Part shown: piece by piece, positions 38,398 through 49,050 of the stretch
How positions within the stretch are numbered: the stretch's first letter is position 1
Layout of the letters: the number at the start of each line of letters is the position of its first letter
NCBI RefSeq assembly: GCF_002111585.1
Contig: NZ_LUTP01000003.1
Location: 89,719-153,718, forward strand
From: Lonsdalea iberica
GTDB taxonomy: Bacteria > Pseudomonadota > Gammaproteobacteria > Enterobacterales > Enterobacteriaceae
Length of the DNA: 64,000 nt
Direction of reading: 5' to 3'
The notes under the pieces: model-generated
The model's input: only the letters and a program-made list of their open reading frames with translations
Told to the model about the DNA's origin: nothing
Databases searched by the model: none
Translations under genes and position numbers: made by a program

Positions 38398-39384
38398 TTA
38401 CTGCGCAGCCAGCCCTGACAGGCTGTAGTTGGACGGAACCCAGCGATAGCCGTTTGGTTGGCCATCGCTGTCTTTCAGCACTTTGACGTGGCCCAGACCG
38501 GGGAAGCTGATATGCGCGCCCGCGACCCAGTAGCCTTTGTCAGCGGCATCGGCCAGAATGGAAGCGCGATTTTTCGCTGCGCTATCCATATCCGAGTCGA
38601 AATTGATTGTGGTGGCCGGCAACGGGAACTGAACGGCGGCGGCATGGATAATGTCGCCCCACACTAAGAGCTTGGCCCCATCGCTATCGACCCACATCCC
38701 CGAGTGGCCCGGCGTGTGTCCTGACAGCGGCAGGCTGGTGATCCCCGGAACGATCCTATCGTTGCCGCTATACACCTTCATTTTCTTCGCGGCGTTGATG
38801 ACCTGGAACGTATTCTGAGCCAGCTGGAAATTCGCTTTGCCGTCGGCAGGCGCTTTTTGCAGGTTCGCTTCACTCAGCCAGTAATCTCTATCTGCTTTAC
38901 TGATGTAGACCGCTGCATTGGGGAAGGTCGGTTTGCCGTTAGTCAGCAGACCGCCAATGTGATCGCTGTGCAAATGGGTCAGGATCACTGTATCGACCTG
39001 GTCCGGTCGATAACCCGCAGCTTTCAAATTACTCAAAAGGCGGCCTACCGGCGCTCCCGGTTGTTCGCCGATACCGGTATCGATCAGAACCAGATTTTTG
39101 CGGGTGTTGATTAGAAAGGTATTGATAGAGGTTTCGACGGCGGACGCGTCCAGCGCGTCATCAGCCAGACGCTGTTTAATGATGTCTGCCGGCGTGCGGG
39201 CCAGCAGGGTTCCCATCGGCATCGTAAATGTGCCGTCTGAGAGCGCGGTCACTTCAAATTGTCCGAGCATCAATCGGTAGTAGCCCGGCTGGGTTTTTAC
39301 CTGCGGGACGGCCTGAGCGTTCACCACCATGGGAACGGCGAACAACGTCATTAAACATAACGTCAGAGATTTCAGCGAACTCAT
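38398..39384 (-). CDS. Exported metallo-beta-lactamase-fold hydrolase
   Basis: 328 residues with a signal peptide (about 1-23, ending VNA), so it is probably periplasmic. It carries the zinc motif THLHSDHIGG, LIDTGIG upstream, and later metal ligands in SGHTPGHS, WGDIIH and GAHISFPG. The pattern fits the MBL-fold group that includes methyl parathion hydrolase and some lactonases; the substrate cannot be told from sequence. It is transcribed alone between eno and queE on the opposite strand, an accessory position compared with E. coli. Confidence 0.82.
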   Translation of the reverse strand: MSSLKSLTLCLMTLFAVPMVVNAQAVPQVKTQPGYYRLMLGQFEVTALSDGTFTMPMGTLLARTPADIIKQRLADDALDASAVETSINTFLINTRKNLVLIDTGIGEQPGAPVGRLLSNLKAAGYRPDQVDTVILTHLHSDHIGGLLTNGKPTFPNAAVYISKADRDYWLSEANLQKAPADGKANFQLAQNTFQVINAAKKMKVYSGNDRIVPGITSLPLSGHTPGHSGMWVDSDGAKLLVWGDIIHAAAVQFPLPATTINFDSDMDSAAKNRASILADAADKGYWVAGAHISFPGLGHVKVLKDSDGQPNGYRWVPSNYSLSGLAAQ

Positions 39385-39566
39385 GTCTTTCGTTCCTTGT
39401 CGTTTACGGGTTTTGATGGATTAAGCCTAGCACTAATTAGCGATTATTAACCGGTCGTGAGTCATGACTTAATTTAAACCTATCAGGCTAATGCTGACGG
39501 TTGTTTGGCGACTCATCGGCGATCTGCGATAATAGTTTTTTTACGCAACCGCTACAGTGGAAAAAC

Positions 39567-40238
39567 ATGCAGTACCCGATTAACGAAATGTTCCAGACCT
39601 TACAGGGAGAGGGCTATTTTACCGGCGTTCCCGCGGTGTTTATCCGTTTGCAGGGATGCCCGGTGGGGTGCAGCTGGTGTGACACCAAACATACCTGGGA
39701 AAAGCGTCCGGAGCGGGAAATTCCGCTCAAACAGATCGTCGATAAAACGACGGAGAGCGATGCCTGGGGACAGGCCAGCGTGGACGATATCGTGGGCCAT
39801 ATGACGCAGCTGGGGTATACCGCCCGGCATGTGGTGATTACCGGCGGCGAACCCTGCATCCATGATCTGACGGCGTTGACACAGCGACTGGAAGCGTTGG
39901 GCTTCAGCACACAAATCGAAACCAGCGGGACGCACGAAATCCGCTGCTCAACCGACTGCTGGGTCACGGTCTCGCCAAAGGTGAATATGCGCGGCGGCAT
40001 GGTTGTTATCGATCAGGCGCTGCAGCGGTCGGATGAAATTAAACATCCGGTGGCGCGGGAGCGTGATATTGAAACGTTGGATGCGCTGTTGAACCGGTTG
40101 GATGATGATAAGGCGCGGGTCATTGCGTTACAGCCTATCAGCCAGAAAGAAGAAGCGACTCGGTTATGCATTGCCACCTGCATAGCGCGCAACTGGCGTT
40201 TATCCATGCAGACCCACAAATACCTGAACATAGCCTGA
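39567..40238 (+). CDS. queE: 7-carboxy-7-deazaguanine synthase QueE
   Basis: 223 residues, a radical-SAM enzyme that contracts 6-carboxytetrahydropterin to 7-carboxy-7-deazaguanine on the way to queuosine in tRNA. The cluster motif is CPVGCSWC (Cys31, 35, 38), the variant spacing found in enterobacterial QueE, and the SAM-binding VVITGGEPC follows. The start at the ATG 39567 (MQYPINEMFQTLQGEG) matches the family; an upstream ATG at 39501 adds 22 unlikely residues. It is convergent with queD, which makes its substrate. Confidence 0.94.
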   Translation: MQYPINEMFQTLQGEGYFTGVPAVFIRLQGCPVGCSWCDTKHTWEKRPEREIPLKQIVDKTTESDAWGQASVDDIVGHMTQLGYTARHVVITGGEPCIHDLTALTQRLEALGFSTQIETSGTHEIRCSTDCWVTVSPKVNMRGGMVVIDQALQRSDEIKHPVARERDIETLDALLNRLDDDKARVIALQPISQKEEATRLCIATCIARNWRLSMQTHKYLNIA

Positions 40239-40244
40239 CGACAA

Positions 40245-40285
40245 CCTGACCGGTGCGTCCGTGCTGGTCAGGCGACTACTTTTCC
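40245..40285 (+). terminator. Possible terminator between queE and queD
   Basis: CCTGACC at 40245-40251 pairs with GGTCAGG at 40266-40272; CGACTACTTTTCC follows. It overlaps the end of queD on the other strand. Confidence 0.5.
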
Positions 40286-40644
40286 TCTCCCCGATACACA
40301 CAACCCGCCGTGCAGGTTTCTTTGACCCGGACGGCGGTCAAGAGCGGCAGTATCGGTTTCAGTCTTTGCCAAATCCACTGAGCCAGAATTTCACTGGTGG
40401 GATTTTCCAACCCAGGAATTTCGTTCAGATAGTGGTGGTCCAACTGCTCCCAGATCGGACGAGAGATGGCTTTCAGTTCGGCAAAATCCATCACCCAGCC
40501 GGTATAGGCATCGACTTCGCCGGTAATTTCCAGTCGAACCATAAATGAGTGGCCATGCAGGCGGCCACATTTGTGTCCGTCTGGAACATGGGGAAGCCGA
40601 TGAGCGGCTTCAAACTGAAAATCTTTAAACAGCATGGTTGGCAT
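40276..40644 (-). CDS. queD: 6-carboxy-5,6,7,8-tetrahydropterin synthase QueD
   Basis: 122 residues. Zinc histidines are in FEAAHRLPH and LHGHSF, with the CGRLHGHS cysteine block and the C-terminal [12 protein letters not shown]. It makes 6-carboxytetrahydropterin for QueE. I start at 40644 (MPTMLFKDF), which matches E. coli QueD; five further in-frame residues upstream are possible. It is divergent from cysJ. Confidence 0.94.
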   Translation of the reverse strand: MPTMLFKDFQFEAAHRLPHVPDGHKCGRLHGHSFMVRLEITGEVDAYTGWVMDFAELKAISRPIWEQLDHHYLNEIPGLENPTSEILAQWIWQRLKPILPLLTAVRVKETCTAGCVYRGEEK

Positions 40645-40994
40645 GACGGTGAATCTCATATGACCTGAAAAAACCGACGCATACTACCGGAAAGTGCGCC
40701 TTTGCGCTATTTTCCGCCGTAAAGAAGCGTAAATGGTAATTTTTATCATTTGGTTTTTGGTGCGCTTTAGTGATTTTTATCCTTATAAAACAAACAATTA
40801 TTTCTATTTTTCGGCTATATCGCTTTTTGTGGTAAAGGGTATATAAAAAACCCTTTAGTCATTTTGGTTATTTGATATTTCCATCATTTCTTTAATTGTT
40901 AAGATGGGGGTCGCTACCTTAATAACCCATCCAACTTTGTACCGCACCAAATCGGCATTGGCGCCAGCGACCTGAACAAGGAAAAAGTATCACA
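40645..40994. other. AT-rich regulatory region between queD and cysJ
   Basis: 350 bases without a gene. It is strongly AT-rich, as expected for a CysB-activated cysJ promoter. It includes a perfect 8-bp inverted repeat at 40833-40857. I cannot place CysB sites by eye because their consensus is weak. AACAAGGAAAA at 40976 provides the cysJ ribosome binding site. Confidence 0.6.
40833..40857. repeat. Inverted repeat upstream of cysJ
   Basis: TAAAGGGT, nine-base spacer ATATAAAAA, ACCCTTTA. The perfect 8-bp arms in an AT-rich region could be an operator or a weak terminator-like hairpin; no known consensus is matched. Confidence 0.4.
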
Positions 40995-42814
40995 ATGACT
41001 AATCCGGTTTCTCCGACTTCGCTATTTCCTCTAAGCGCGGATCAACTTGCGCGCCTGCAGGCGGCAACCGGTGACTTCTCACCCACCCAGCTTGCCTGGT
41101 TATCCGGTTATTTCTGGGGGATTTCTCAGCAGCCCGCGGGCGTTTCTACCAGCGCAATGGCGACAGCCGGCACCCCCGCCGCTGCGGCGCCTTCATCGAT
41201 TACGCTGATCTCGCGTCTCAGACGGGGAATGCGCGTCGGGTCGCTGAACAGACTCGGGATGATCTGCTGGCTGCGGGGTTGCCAGTTACGCTCGTCAACG
41301 CGGGCGATTACAAATTTAAGCAAATTGCTCAAGAAAAACTGCTCGTCGTTGTGGCATCGACGCAGGGCGAGGGCGAGCCGCCGGAAGAAGCCGTGGCACT
41401 GTATAAGTACCTGTTCTCCAAAAAAGCGCCGACCTTAGAAGGCACCGCATTTGCGGTCTTCGGCCTCGGGGACTCCTCGTACGAGTTTTTCTGCAAAGCC
41501 GGTAAAGACTTCGACGGTCGTCTGGCGGAACTGGGGGCGGAGCGCCTGTTAGATCGTGTGGACGCTGACGTGGCGTTCCAGCCAGACGCAGAGCAGTGGC
41601 GGCAACGGTTGACGGAAACGCTGAAGTCTCGCCATCAGGCGCAGGATGCGGCTGCCGTTCAGACGGCGGCAGTGGGCGCGCTGGATGAGATTACCGCGAG
41701 TCCGTACGGCAAAGAAACGCCTTATACCGCGGCGCTGTCGGTCAATCAAAAGATCACCGGTCGCGGCTCGGACAAAGACGTGCGTCACCTGGAAATTGAC
41801 TTGGGCGAGTCGGGTCTGCGCTATCGTCCCGGCGATGCGCTGGGCGTGTGGTATGAGAATGACCCGGCGCTGGTCGAGGAATTACTAGGACTGCTGAAAC
41901 TGAAAGGGGATGAAACGGTGACGGTGTCCGGTAAGACGCTGTCGCTCGCCGAGGCCCTGCAACGGCATTTTGAGCTGACGCAAAACACGGCGCCATTGGT
42001 AGAGAAATATGCCGGGTTGTCGGGGGATAAAGCACTCCAGGGGCGGGTCGGAGACAAATCCGCGCTGCAGCGGTACGCGCAGCAGACGCCGCTGGTGGAT
42101 ATGGTGCGCTCGGCGCCCGCCGAACTGACGCCGGAACAGCTGGTCGGTTGGTTGCGTCCGCTGACGCCGCGCCTTTACTCCATTGCCTCATCTCTGGAAG
42201 AGGTCGGCAACGAAGTGCACATCACCGTCGGCGTCGTGCGCTATACCCATGAAGGGCGCGAGCGCACCGGCGGCGCCTCCGGTTTTCTGGCCGATCGGCT
42301 GGAAGAGGACGGCGACGTCCGCGTCTTCATTGAGCATAACGATAACTTCCGTCTGCCCGCGGACCCGAATACGCCGGTCATCATGATTGGTCCGGGGACG
42401 GGCATCGCGCCGTTCAGGGCCTTCATGCAGCAGCGTGAAGCGGAGGGCGCCGGGGGTAAAAACTGGCTGTTCTTCGGCAATCCGCACTTTGTGGAAGATT
42501 TCCTGTATCAGGTAGAGTGGCAGCGCTACATCAAGGACGGGTTGCTGACCCACATCGATTTGGCCTGGTCGCGCGATCAGGAGCACAAAATTTACGTTCA
42601 GGACCGCCTCCGTGAAAAGAGCGCGGAAGTCTGGCGCTGGATCCAGGATGGCGCGCACATTTACGTATGCGGCGATGCCAACCGCATGGCGAAGGATGTC
42701 GAGCAGGCGCTGTTGGCAGTGATTGCCGAGCAGGGCGGGATGGATGCCGAACAGGCGGATGAATTTTTAAGCGAGCTGCGGCTTGAGCGGCGCTATCAGA
42801 GAGACGTGTACTAA
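40995..42814 (+). pseudogene. cysJ: Sulfite reductase flavoprotein subunit CysJ, broken by a one-base deletion
   Basis: The alpha subunit passes electrons from NADPH through FAD and FMN to CysI. The N-terminus ([26 protein letters not shown]) reads in one frame from 40995; after ITLIS it derails. The remainder ([13 protein letters not shown] onward, flavodoxin core [14 protein letters not shown] domain [13 protein letters not shown] domain [15 protein letters not shown], end YQRDVY) is in the next frame to 42814. The family reads ATC TCG GCG TCT CAG (ISASQTGN) but the window has one G fewer near 41213. Repaired, it has about 606 residues versus 599 in E. coli. The stop overlaps the cysI start (TAATG). 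All other parts of the pathway are intact, so an error is likely. Confidence 0.88.
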
Positions 42815-44529
42815 TGAGCGAGAGATATTCTGGCCCGCTGGTGGTAGAAGGCAAACTCACCGATGCGGAGCGTCTAAAACAGCAGAGCAACTTTCTGCGC
42901 GGCACCATCGCAGACGATCTTAACGATGGCCTGACCGGTGGCTTTACCGGCGACAACTTTCTGCTGATCCGTTTTCACGGCATGTATCAGCAGGACGACC
43001 GCGATATTCGCGCCGAGCGCGTCGCGCAGAAGCTCGAGCCGCGTCATGCGATGATGCTGCGCTGTCGCCTGCCGGGCGGCGTCATGACGCCGAAGCAGTG
43101 GTTGGCGATCGACGCTTTTGCTAAGGCCAAGACGATCTACGGCAGTATCCGTATTACCAACCGTCAAACGTTCCAGTTTCACGGCATCCTGAAATCCGAC
43201 CTGAAATCGGCGCACCAGTTGCTGCATGATGTGGGGCTGGATTCACTGGCCACGGCGAACGATGTCAACCGTAACGTGATGTGTACGTCCAATCCGGCCG
43301 AGTCAGCGCTGCACCAGCAGGCGTACGACTGGGCGAAGAAGATCTCTGAGCATCTGTTGCCGCGTACTCGCGCTTATGCCGAGATCTGGCTCGATCGGGA
43401 AAAAATAGCGACGACGGACGAAGAGCCGATTCTGGGATCGAACTACCTGCCGCGAAAATTCAAAACCACGGTGGTGATCCCGCCGCAGAACGACGTGGAT
43501 CTGCATGCGAATGACCTGAACTTTGTCGCCATCGCCGAAAACGGCCGCCTGGTCGGCTTCAACGTGCTGGTGGGCGGCGGATTGTCCATCGCTCACGGCG
43601 ACAAGGCAACCTACGCGCGCACCGCCAGCGAGTTCGGCTATATCCCCGTCGAGAAGACGCTGGCCGTGGCGGAAGCGGTAGTGACCACCCAGCGCGACTG
43701 GGGTAACCGCACCAACCGTAAGAATGCCAAGACCAAATATACGCTGGAGCGCGTTGGCGTCGATACGTTCAAACAGGAAGTGGAACGTCGGTCCGGCGTG
43801 ACGTTCGAAGAGATCCGTCCGTATGAATTTACCGGCCGCGGCGACCGTATCGGCTGGGTCAAAGGCATCGATAACAAGTGGCACCTGACGCTGTTTATCG
43901 AAAATGGCCGCATCCTGGACTATCCAGGCCGGCCTTTGAAAACCGGGCTGAATGAAATCGCGAAAATCCACAAAGGGGATTTCCGCCTGACGGCCAATCA
44001 AAACTTGATTGTGGCGGGCGTGGCCACGCGCGATAAAGCGAAAATTGAAGCGCTGGCGCGCGAACACGGGCTGATTGACGATGCGGTCAGCGAGCAGCGT
44101 AAAAACTCGATGGCCTGCGTTTCGCTGCCGACGTGTCCGCTGGCGATGGCGGAAGCCGAACGTTTTCTGCCGCAGTTTGTCACAAAAGTAGAAGGGATCA
44201 TGCAGCAGCACGGCGTCGGCGATGAGCACATCGTGCTGCGTGTCACCGGCTGCCCTAACGGCTGCGGCCGTTCGCTGCTGGCAGAGATCGGCCTGGTGGG
44301 TAAAGCCATCGGCCGTTACAACCTGCATCTCGGCGGCAACCGGGAAGGAACGCGCATTCCGCGTATGTACCGGGAGAATATCACCGAAGCTGACATCCTC
44401 AGCGAAATCGACCAGTTGGTAGGGCGTTGGGCGCAGGAGCGCGAAGCGGGCGAAGGATTTGGCGATTTCGCCATTCGTGCCCACATCATCAAACCGGTGC
44501 TCGACCCCGCTGTCGATTTCTATGACTAA
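42814..44529 (+). CDS. cysI: Sulfite reductase hemoprotein subunit CysI
   Basis: 571 residues (E. coli 570). It reduces sulfite to sulfide using siroheme and a 4Fe-4S cluster. The four cluster cysteines are in [17 protein letters not shown] and [10 protein letters not shown]; siroheme-binding arginines and [12 protein letters not shown] are present. It is translationally coupled to cysJ and followed by cysH after 12 bases. Siroheme is made by CysG, encoded 2 kb downstream. Confidence 0.96.
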   Translation: MSERYSGPLVVEGKLTDAERLKQQSNFLRGTIADDLNDGLTGGFTGDNFLLIRFHGMYQQDDRDIRAERVAQKLEPRHAMMLRCRLPGGVMTPKQWLAIDAFAKAKTIYGSIRITNRQTFQFHGILKSDLKSAHQLLHDVGLDSLATANDVNRNVMCTSNPAESALHQQAYDWAKKISEHLLPRTRAYAEIWLDREKIATTDEEPILGSNYLPRKFKTTVVIPPQNDVDLHANDLNFVAIAENGRLVGFNVLVGGGLSIAHGDKATYARTASEFGYIPVEKTLAVAEAVVTTQRDWGNRTNRKNAKTKYTLERVGVDTFKQEVERRSGVTFEEIRPYEFTGRGDRIGWVKGIDNKWHLTLFIENGRILDYPGRPLKTGLNEIAKIHKGDFRLTANQNLIVAGVATRDKAKIEALAREHGLIDDAVSEQRKNSMACVSLPTCPLAMAEAERFLPQFVTKVEGIMQQHGVGDEHIVLRVTGCPNGCGRSLLAEIGLVGKAIGRYNLHLGGNREGTRIPRMYRENITEADILSEIDQLVGRWAQEREAGEGFGDFAIRAHIIKPVLDPAVDFYD

Positions 44530-44541
44530 GAGGAGAGCCTG

Positions 44542-45276
44542 ATGTCTGCACTCATTCTGGATGCGCTCAACGCGTTGCCGAAGCAGGAACAAGAGGCTGA
44601 GCTTGCGGAAATCAACGCCGAGCTGGAAAGCCTTTCCGCCGAAAACCGAATCGCCTGGGCGCTGGAAAACCTGCCGGGTGAGTTTGTCCTGACGTCGAGC
44701 TTTGGTATTCAGGCGGCGATTTCACTGCATCTGGTGACTCAGCAGTGTCCGCGGATCCCGGTGATCCTGACGGATACCGGCTACCTGTTCCCGGAAACCT
44801 ATCAGTTCATCGACAGCCTCACCGACCAGTTGAATCTGAACCTGAAGGTGTTTCGCGCCGCGCTGTCGCCAGCGTGGCAGGAAGCGCGCTACGGCAAGCT
44901 GTGGGAGCAAGGCGTAGAAGGTATCGAACGCTACAACCAGATGAACAAGGTTGAGCCGATGAACCGGGCGCTGCAAGAACTTGGCGCGGGGACCTGGTTC
45001 GCCGGACTGCGCCGCGAGCAGTCGAGCAGCCGTGAATCGTTGCCGGTGCTGTCTATGCAGCGCGGCGTATTCAAATTCCTGCCGATCATCGACTGGGACA
45101 ACCGACAGGTCCATCAGTACCTAAAGGCCAATGGCCTGAGCTACCACCCGCTGTGGGATCAGGGCTATCTGTCGGTGGGTGATACCCATACCACCCGCAA
45201 GTGGGAGCCGGGCATGAGCGAAGAAGAGACGCGCTTCTTCGGTCTCAAGCGCGAGTGCGGTTTGCATGAAGGTTAA
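44542..45276 (+). CDS. cysH: Phosphoadenosine phosphosulfate reductase CysH
   Basis: 244 residues, the same length as in E. coli. It reduces PAPS to sulfite with thioredoxin. The PAPS-binding SSFGIQAA and the C-terminal catalytic cysteine in KRECGLHEG are present, and the extra cysteine pairs of APS reductases are absent, which fits a PAPS-type enzyme. It starts behind AGAGGAGAG and ends the cysJIH operon. Confidence 0.96.
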   Translation: MSALILDALNALPKQEQEAELAEINAELESLSAENRIAWALENLPGEFVLTSSFGIQAAISLHLVTQQCPRIPVILTDTGYLFPETYQFIDSLTDQLNLNLKVFRAALSPAWQEARYGKLWEQGVEGIERYNQMNKVEPMNRALQELGAGTWFAGLRREQSSSRESLPVLSMQRGVFKFLPIIDWDNRQVHQYLKANGLSYHPLWDQGYLSVGDTHTTRKWEPGMSEEETRFFGLKRECGLHEG

Positions 45277-45281
45277 CCCAC

Positions 45282-45309
45282 AGCCCTTCTCCAGAGGGGC
45301 TTTCTTTCG
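45282..45309 (+). terminator. Terminator of cysJIH
   Basis: AGCCCTTC, TCCA loop, GAGGGGCT (one G-T pair) followed by TTCTTTCG. Confidence 0.75.
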
Positions 45310-45511
45310 TGACGACGAGACTTCAACCGCCTTCTGTTTTAGGGCCGACAAAACCACCTTCAACCTGATGTGTCGTCACTCTGAGTGAGCGCCGCGATTG
45401 AGATGCGAGGAGAAAAATTCATCGGGTATCGCCGTGATGCCCCCGGCGTGGCGTGATATTTTTACCGCTGTTGGCTGAATGGAGCGGTGTAGGGTGTCTG
45501 AGAGGAAGAAA

Positions 45512-46537
45512 ATGTGGCGGCGAGACATCGACGACCGAGAGGGCGTCTGGCAGGGATTAGCGCTGGAAAGTCCTTCCGGCCAGCGATCGGCGGGAAAGCT
45601 GCAACTGCTTGTGGGCGAGCAGGGTAGGGCGCGGGCGATTTGCGGAGATGAAACCTTATTCTGGGCGGTGATAGCGGAGAATGGCGCCGAGGCTAGCGTA
45701 CTTTGTCCTCGCAAAGCGATCGGCCAGCGTTCTCTGCTCCCCCCGATTCGCTCCGCCGACGTCATGCGGGCGCAAGCCGTGCAAACGTCCACCGCGCGTC
45801 AGGCTGCGTGGTGTCGCTTCTTTGCCGAGTGCTTGCTCTCTTCGCCTCAACCGCTGCTGAACAGCGGCCAGTGGCTGCTGCGGCCTATGTCGTATGTGGT
45901 GCCCGCCGCGCCGCGCGGAACTCAGCCGCAGCCGATAAATGCGTGGCGGTTTATCGCTCCTCAGGCCGCGGGCGACTATTGTCCTCGTTGGGATCTGTTC
46001 GGCGAAGACATCCCGGATTTGTCCGCGTCAGACGCGGTGTTTCTTATTGATCGCTGGTGGGAAAGCACGCAGTTACTGCCGCTGTCTGTGGTCGACCCGG
46101 CCTCGTCGCGGGTGAAGTGGTGGCGGAAGAAGGCACGGGAAAGAACGTTGCCTCCCATTCTGCTGTGGTTTGTCTCCGGGCTGGGCGCCTATGTGATTTT
46201 AGATGGGCATTCGCGGTTGCAAGCCGCGAGAGATGAAGGTGTACCACCGCTGTTTATCGTGTTGAGCGGCCTATATCACCAACGCTGGAAACCGGATGCA
46301 GAACAGCGACAGCGGGTGGTTGATGCGCTGGCGCGTCAGCAGCGGTCAAATCCTGCGCTGAATCAGGATGCGATAAACCAGACGTTAATCAATGCTTATG
46401 ATGACCGTGGCGTGCTGGCCGGAGTGACTTATAGTCGAGTGGCGTCGCTGGGCGATGCTTGGCAACGGGAGGTAAAAGCGTATCTGCTTGTTCATCAGCT
46501 GACGGAACATTTGGGCAGTTTCGGTATACCCGATTGA
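45512..46537 (+). CDS. Unrecognised protein with ParB/sulfiredoxin-like motif
   Basis: About 341 residues from the ATG at 45512, which has GAGAGGAAG just upstream; an in-frame ATG at 45479 and a GTG at 45494 are alternatives. I do not recognise the family. The C-terminal half contains LPPILLWFVSGLGAYVILDG and then HSRLQAARDEGVPPLFIVL, like the ParB-type core in which a residue preference list, a GH(S/H)R motif and a short helix follow each other. The N-terminal half is Trp- and Arg-rich with no clear domain, signal peptide or membrane helix. It lies between cysJIH and cysG-DNC on the same strand, with 160 bases before cysG. Function unknown. Confidence 0.7.
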   Translation: MWRRDIDDREGVWQGLALESPSGQRSAGKLQLLVGEQGRARAICGDETLFWAVIAENGAEASVLCPRKAIGQRSLLPPIRSADVMRAQAVQTSTARQAAWCRFFAECLLSSPQPLLNSGQWLLRPMSYVVPAAPRGTQPQPINAWRFIAPQAAGDYCPRWDLFGEDIPDLSASDAVFLIDRWWESTQLLPLSVVDPASSRVKWWRKKARERTLPPILLWFVSGLGAYVILDGHSRLQAARDEGVPPLFIVLSGLYHQRWKPDAEQRQRVVDALARQQRSNPALNQDAINQTLINAYDDRGVLAGVTYSRVASLGDAWQREVKAYLLVHQLTEHLGSFGIPD

Positions 46538-46697
46538 GTCCCAATCCCCCATTTAGGGGCGTGAATACGCTTTTTACCGCTTATCGAGTGCTTCTTTATT
46601 CCATTACGGAACTTATCATGCGAATTCGGCATTTCATTACGCTTACCCCCTCGTTTTATAGTCCCATTATCACTTTTTTATCTTAGTAAAGGCATCT

Positions 46698-48119
46698 GTG
46701 AACTATCTCCCTGTATTCGCCGATCTACGGCAGCGCCCCGTGCTGGTGGTGGGCGGCGGCGAAGTGGCCATGCGTAAAATCACGCTATTGCTGCGGGCGG
46801 GCGCAGAGGTCCGGGTGGCGGCGCGCGAACTGTGCGCCTCGCTTGATGCTTTGCATCAGGCCGGAAAGGTGGTCTGGATTGCCCGTGAGTTCAGCCCTGA
46901 ACAGCTGGACCCGGTGTTCCTGGTTATTGCCGCCACCGATGATGCGAAGCTCAATGAAACGGTCTCAGCGTCCGCGGATCGTCGGCAAAAGCTGGTCAAC
47001 GTGGTCGACGATCAGCCGAAGTGCTCCTTTATTTTTCCGTCGTTGATTGATCGATCACCGCTGATGGTGGCGATCTCGTCCAGCGGGACGGCGCCGGTAT
47101 TGGCGCGACTGCTGCGTGAAAAGCTGGAGGCGCTACTGCCCTCTCGCTTAGGACAGATGGCCGAGCTGGCGGGCCAGTGGCGTACTCGTATTAAACAGCA
47201 ACTGCCGACGATGACAGGCCGACGCCGATTTTGGGAGCGCCTGTTCGACAGTCGTTTTGCTTCATTGGTGACGTCGGGAAAATTGACCGAAGCCGAGGAC
47301 GCGCTGGAAAAACAGCTGATGGAGCCGCAGAGCCTGCAGGGCGAGGTATCTCTGGTGGGCGCGGGACCGGGCGATGCTGGCCTGCTGACGCTACGCGGTC
47401 TACAGGTGATCCAGCAGGCGGACGTCGTGCTGTACGACTATTTGGTGAGCGCGGACGTGCTGGAACTGGTTCGACGCGACGCCGAGATGATTTGCGTGGG
47501 CAAACGCGCCAGCGCGCATCTGATGCCGCAGGACGAGATTAACCGGCGGCTGGTGACGTTGGCGCAGCAAGGCAAACGGGTCGTTCGCCTGAAGGGCGGC
47601 GATCCTTTTATTTTTGGTCGGGGCGGCGAGGAATTGCAGCACGTGGCCAAGGCGGGCATTCCCTTCCAGGTGGTGCCGGGGGTGACGGCGGCGGCGGGCG
47701 TGACCGCGTACGCGGGGATCCCGCTGACCCATCGCGACTATGCGCAAAGCGTGGCCTTTATTACCGGACACCATCGCGTAGACGGCAAAGCGCCGGACTG
47801 GTCTACGCTGGCGCGCGAGCGGCAAACGCTGGTGATTTACATGGGGACGATGAAAGCCGCGGATATCAGCCGTCAGCTGATAGAAAACGGACGATCCGCT
47901 GCAACGCCGGTCGCCGTGATCAGCCGCGGCACGTGCCGGGATCAGCAGGTGCTGACCGGCACATTGCAACAGTTAGAACCGCTGGCGCAGCAGGCGGCTA
48001 CACCGGCATTGCTGGTGATTGGCGAGGTGGTGAATTTGCATGAGCAAATCGCCTGGTTTGGAGATCATTCGCGGGTGTCGGCCTCAGAACGTCGGCCAAC
48101 AGTGGTGAATTTGGCTTAA
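46698..48119 (+). CDS. cysG: Siroheme synthase CysG
   Basis: 473 residues, trifunctional: uroporphyrinogen III methyltransferase, precorrin-2 dehydrogenase and sirohydrochlorin ferrochelatase. The N-terminal NAD-binding domain has [11 protein letters not shown]; the C-terminal SAM domain has [30 protein letters not shown] and PVAVISRGT. It starts with GTG behind AAAGG. It supplies siroheme for CysI and is 11 bases before cysD, so it heads a cysG-cysDNC operon rather than lying beside nirBD as in E. coli. Confidence 0.95.
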   Translation: MNYLPVFADLRQRPVLVVGGGEVAMRKITLLLRAGAEVRVAARELCASLDALHQAGKVVWIAREFSPEQLDPVFLVIAATDDAKLNETVSASADRRQKLVNVVDDQPKCSFIFPSLIDRSPLMVAISSSGTAPVLARLLREKLEALLPSRLGQMAELAGQWRTRIKQQLPTMTGRRRFWERLFDSRFASLVTSGKLTEAEDALEKQLMEPQSLQGEVSLVGAGPGDAGLLTLRGLQVIQQADVVLYDYLVSADVLELVRRDAEMICVGKRASAHLMPQDEINRRLVTLAQQGKRVVRLKGGDPFIFGRGGEELQHVAKAGIPFQVVPGVTAAAGVTAYAGIPLTHRDYAQSVAFITGHHRVDGKAPDWSTLARERQTLVIYMGTMKAADISRQLIENGRSAATPVAVISRGTCRDQQVLTGTLQQLEPLAQQAATPALLVIGEVVNLHEQIAWFGDHSRVSASERRPTVVNLA

Positions 48120-48130
48120 GGTACGATTTT

Positions 48131-49039
48131 ATGGACGAGAAAAGACTGACGCATCTGCAACAGCTTGAAGCAGAAAGTATTCATATCATTCGCGAAGTCG
48201 CGGCGGAGTTCAGTAATCCGGTGATGATGTATTCCATCGGTAAAGACTCCTCGGTCATGCTGCATCTGGCGCGCAAGGCTTTCTATCCCGGCACGCTGCC
48301 GTTCCCGCTGCTGCACGTCGATACCGGCTGGAAGTTTCGCGAAATGTACGAGTTTCGTGACCGGACGGCCGAGGCTTACGGCTGCGAACTGCTGGTACAC
48401 CGAAACCCGGAAGGGGTCGCGATGGGGATCAACCCGTTCGTGCACGGCAGCGCGAAGCATACCGACATCATGAAGACCGAGGGGCTGAAACAGGCGCTGA
48501 ACAAGTATGGCTTTGATGCCGCCTTCGGCGGCGCGCGGCGCGACGAAGAAAAATCGCGCGCCAAAGAGCGTATCTACTCGTTCCGCGACCGCTTCCATCG
48601 CTGGGATCCGAAAAACCAGCGACCCGAGCTATGGCGCAACTACAACGGTCAGATCAACAAGGGGGAAAGCATCCGCGTGTTCCCCCTGTCTAACTGGACG
48701 GAGCTGGATATCTGGCAGTACATCTTCCTCGAAAAAATCGACATCGTGCCGCTGTATCTGGCCGCAGAGCGCCCGGTGGTCGAGCGTGACGGTATGCTGA
48801 TGATGGTCGACGACGACCGCTTCGAGCCGCAGCCGGGTGAAACCATCACTCAGCGCATGGTGCGTTTCCGCACGCTAGGATGTTGGCCATTGACGGGCGC
48901 GGTTGAGTCGCAGGCGCAAACTCTACCGGAGATCATCGAAGAAATGTTGGTCTCCACCACAAGCGAGCGTCAGGGACGGGTGATCGACCGCGATCAGGCC
49001 GGGTCGATGGAGCTGAAAAAGCGTCAGGGATATTTCTGA
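48131..49039 (+). CDS. cysD: Sulfate adenylyltransferase subunit CysD
   Basis: 302 residues, the same length as E. coli CysD. An ATP pyrophosphatase-type enzyme that makes adenylyl sulfate from ATP and sulfate, driven by GTP hydrolysis in CysN. Motifs: [20 protein letters not shown] (PP-loop), [12 protein letters not shown], and [16 protein letters not shown]. It is followed by cysN after 11 bases. Confidence 0.96.
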   Translation: MDEKRLTHLQQLEAESIHIIREVAAEFSNPVMMYSIGKDSSVMLHLARKAFYPGTLPFPLLHVDTGWKFREMYEFRDRTAEAYGCELLVHRNPEGVAMGINPFVHGSAKHTDIMKTEGLKQALNKYGFDAAFGGARRDEEKSRAKERIYSFRDRFHRWDPKNQRPELWRNYNGQINKGESIRVFPLSNWTELDIWQYIFLEKIDIVPLYLAAERPVVERDGMLMMVDDDRFEPQPGETITQRMVRFRTLGCWPLTGAVESQAQTLPEIIEEMLVSTTSERQGRVIDRDQAGSMELKKRQGYF

Positions 49040-49050
49040 GGAGTGGCAGC

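Noticed and set aside
43303..44592. 429-codon minus-strand frame opposite cysI
   Set aside because: Antisense to intact cysI, with no domain or ribosome binding site.
45277..46697. CRISPR-Cas locus next to cysH, as in E. coli
   Set aside because: No repeat-spacer pattern and no cas-like protein is present; only the ParB-like gene lies here.
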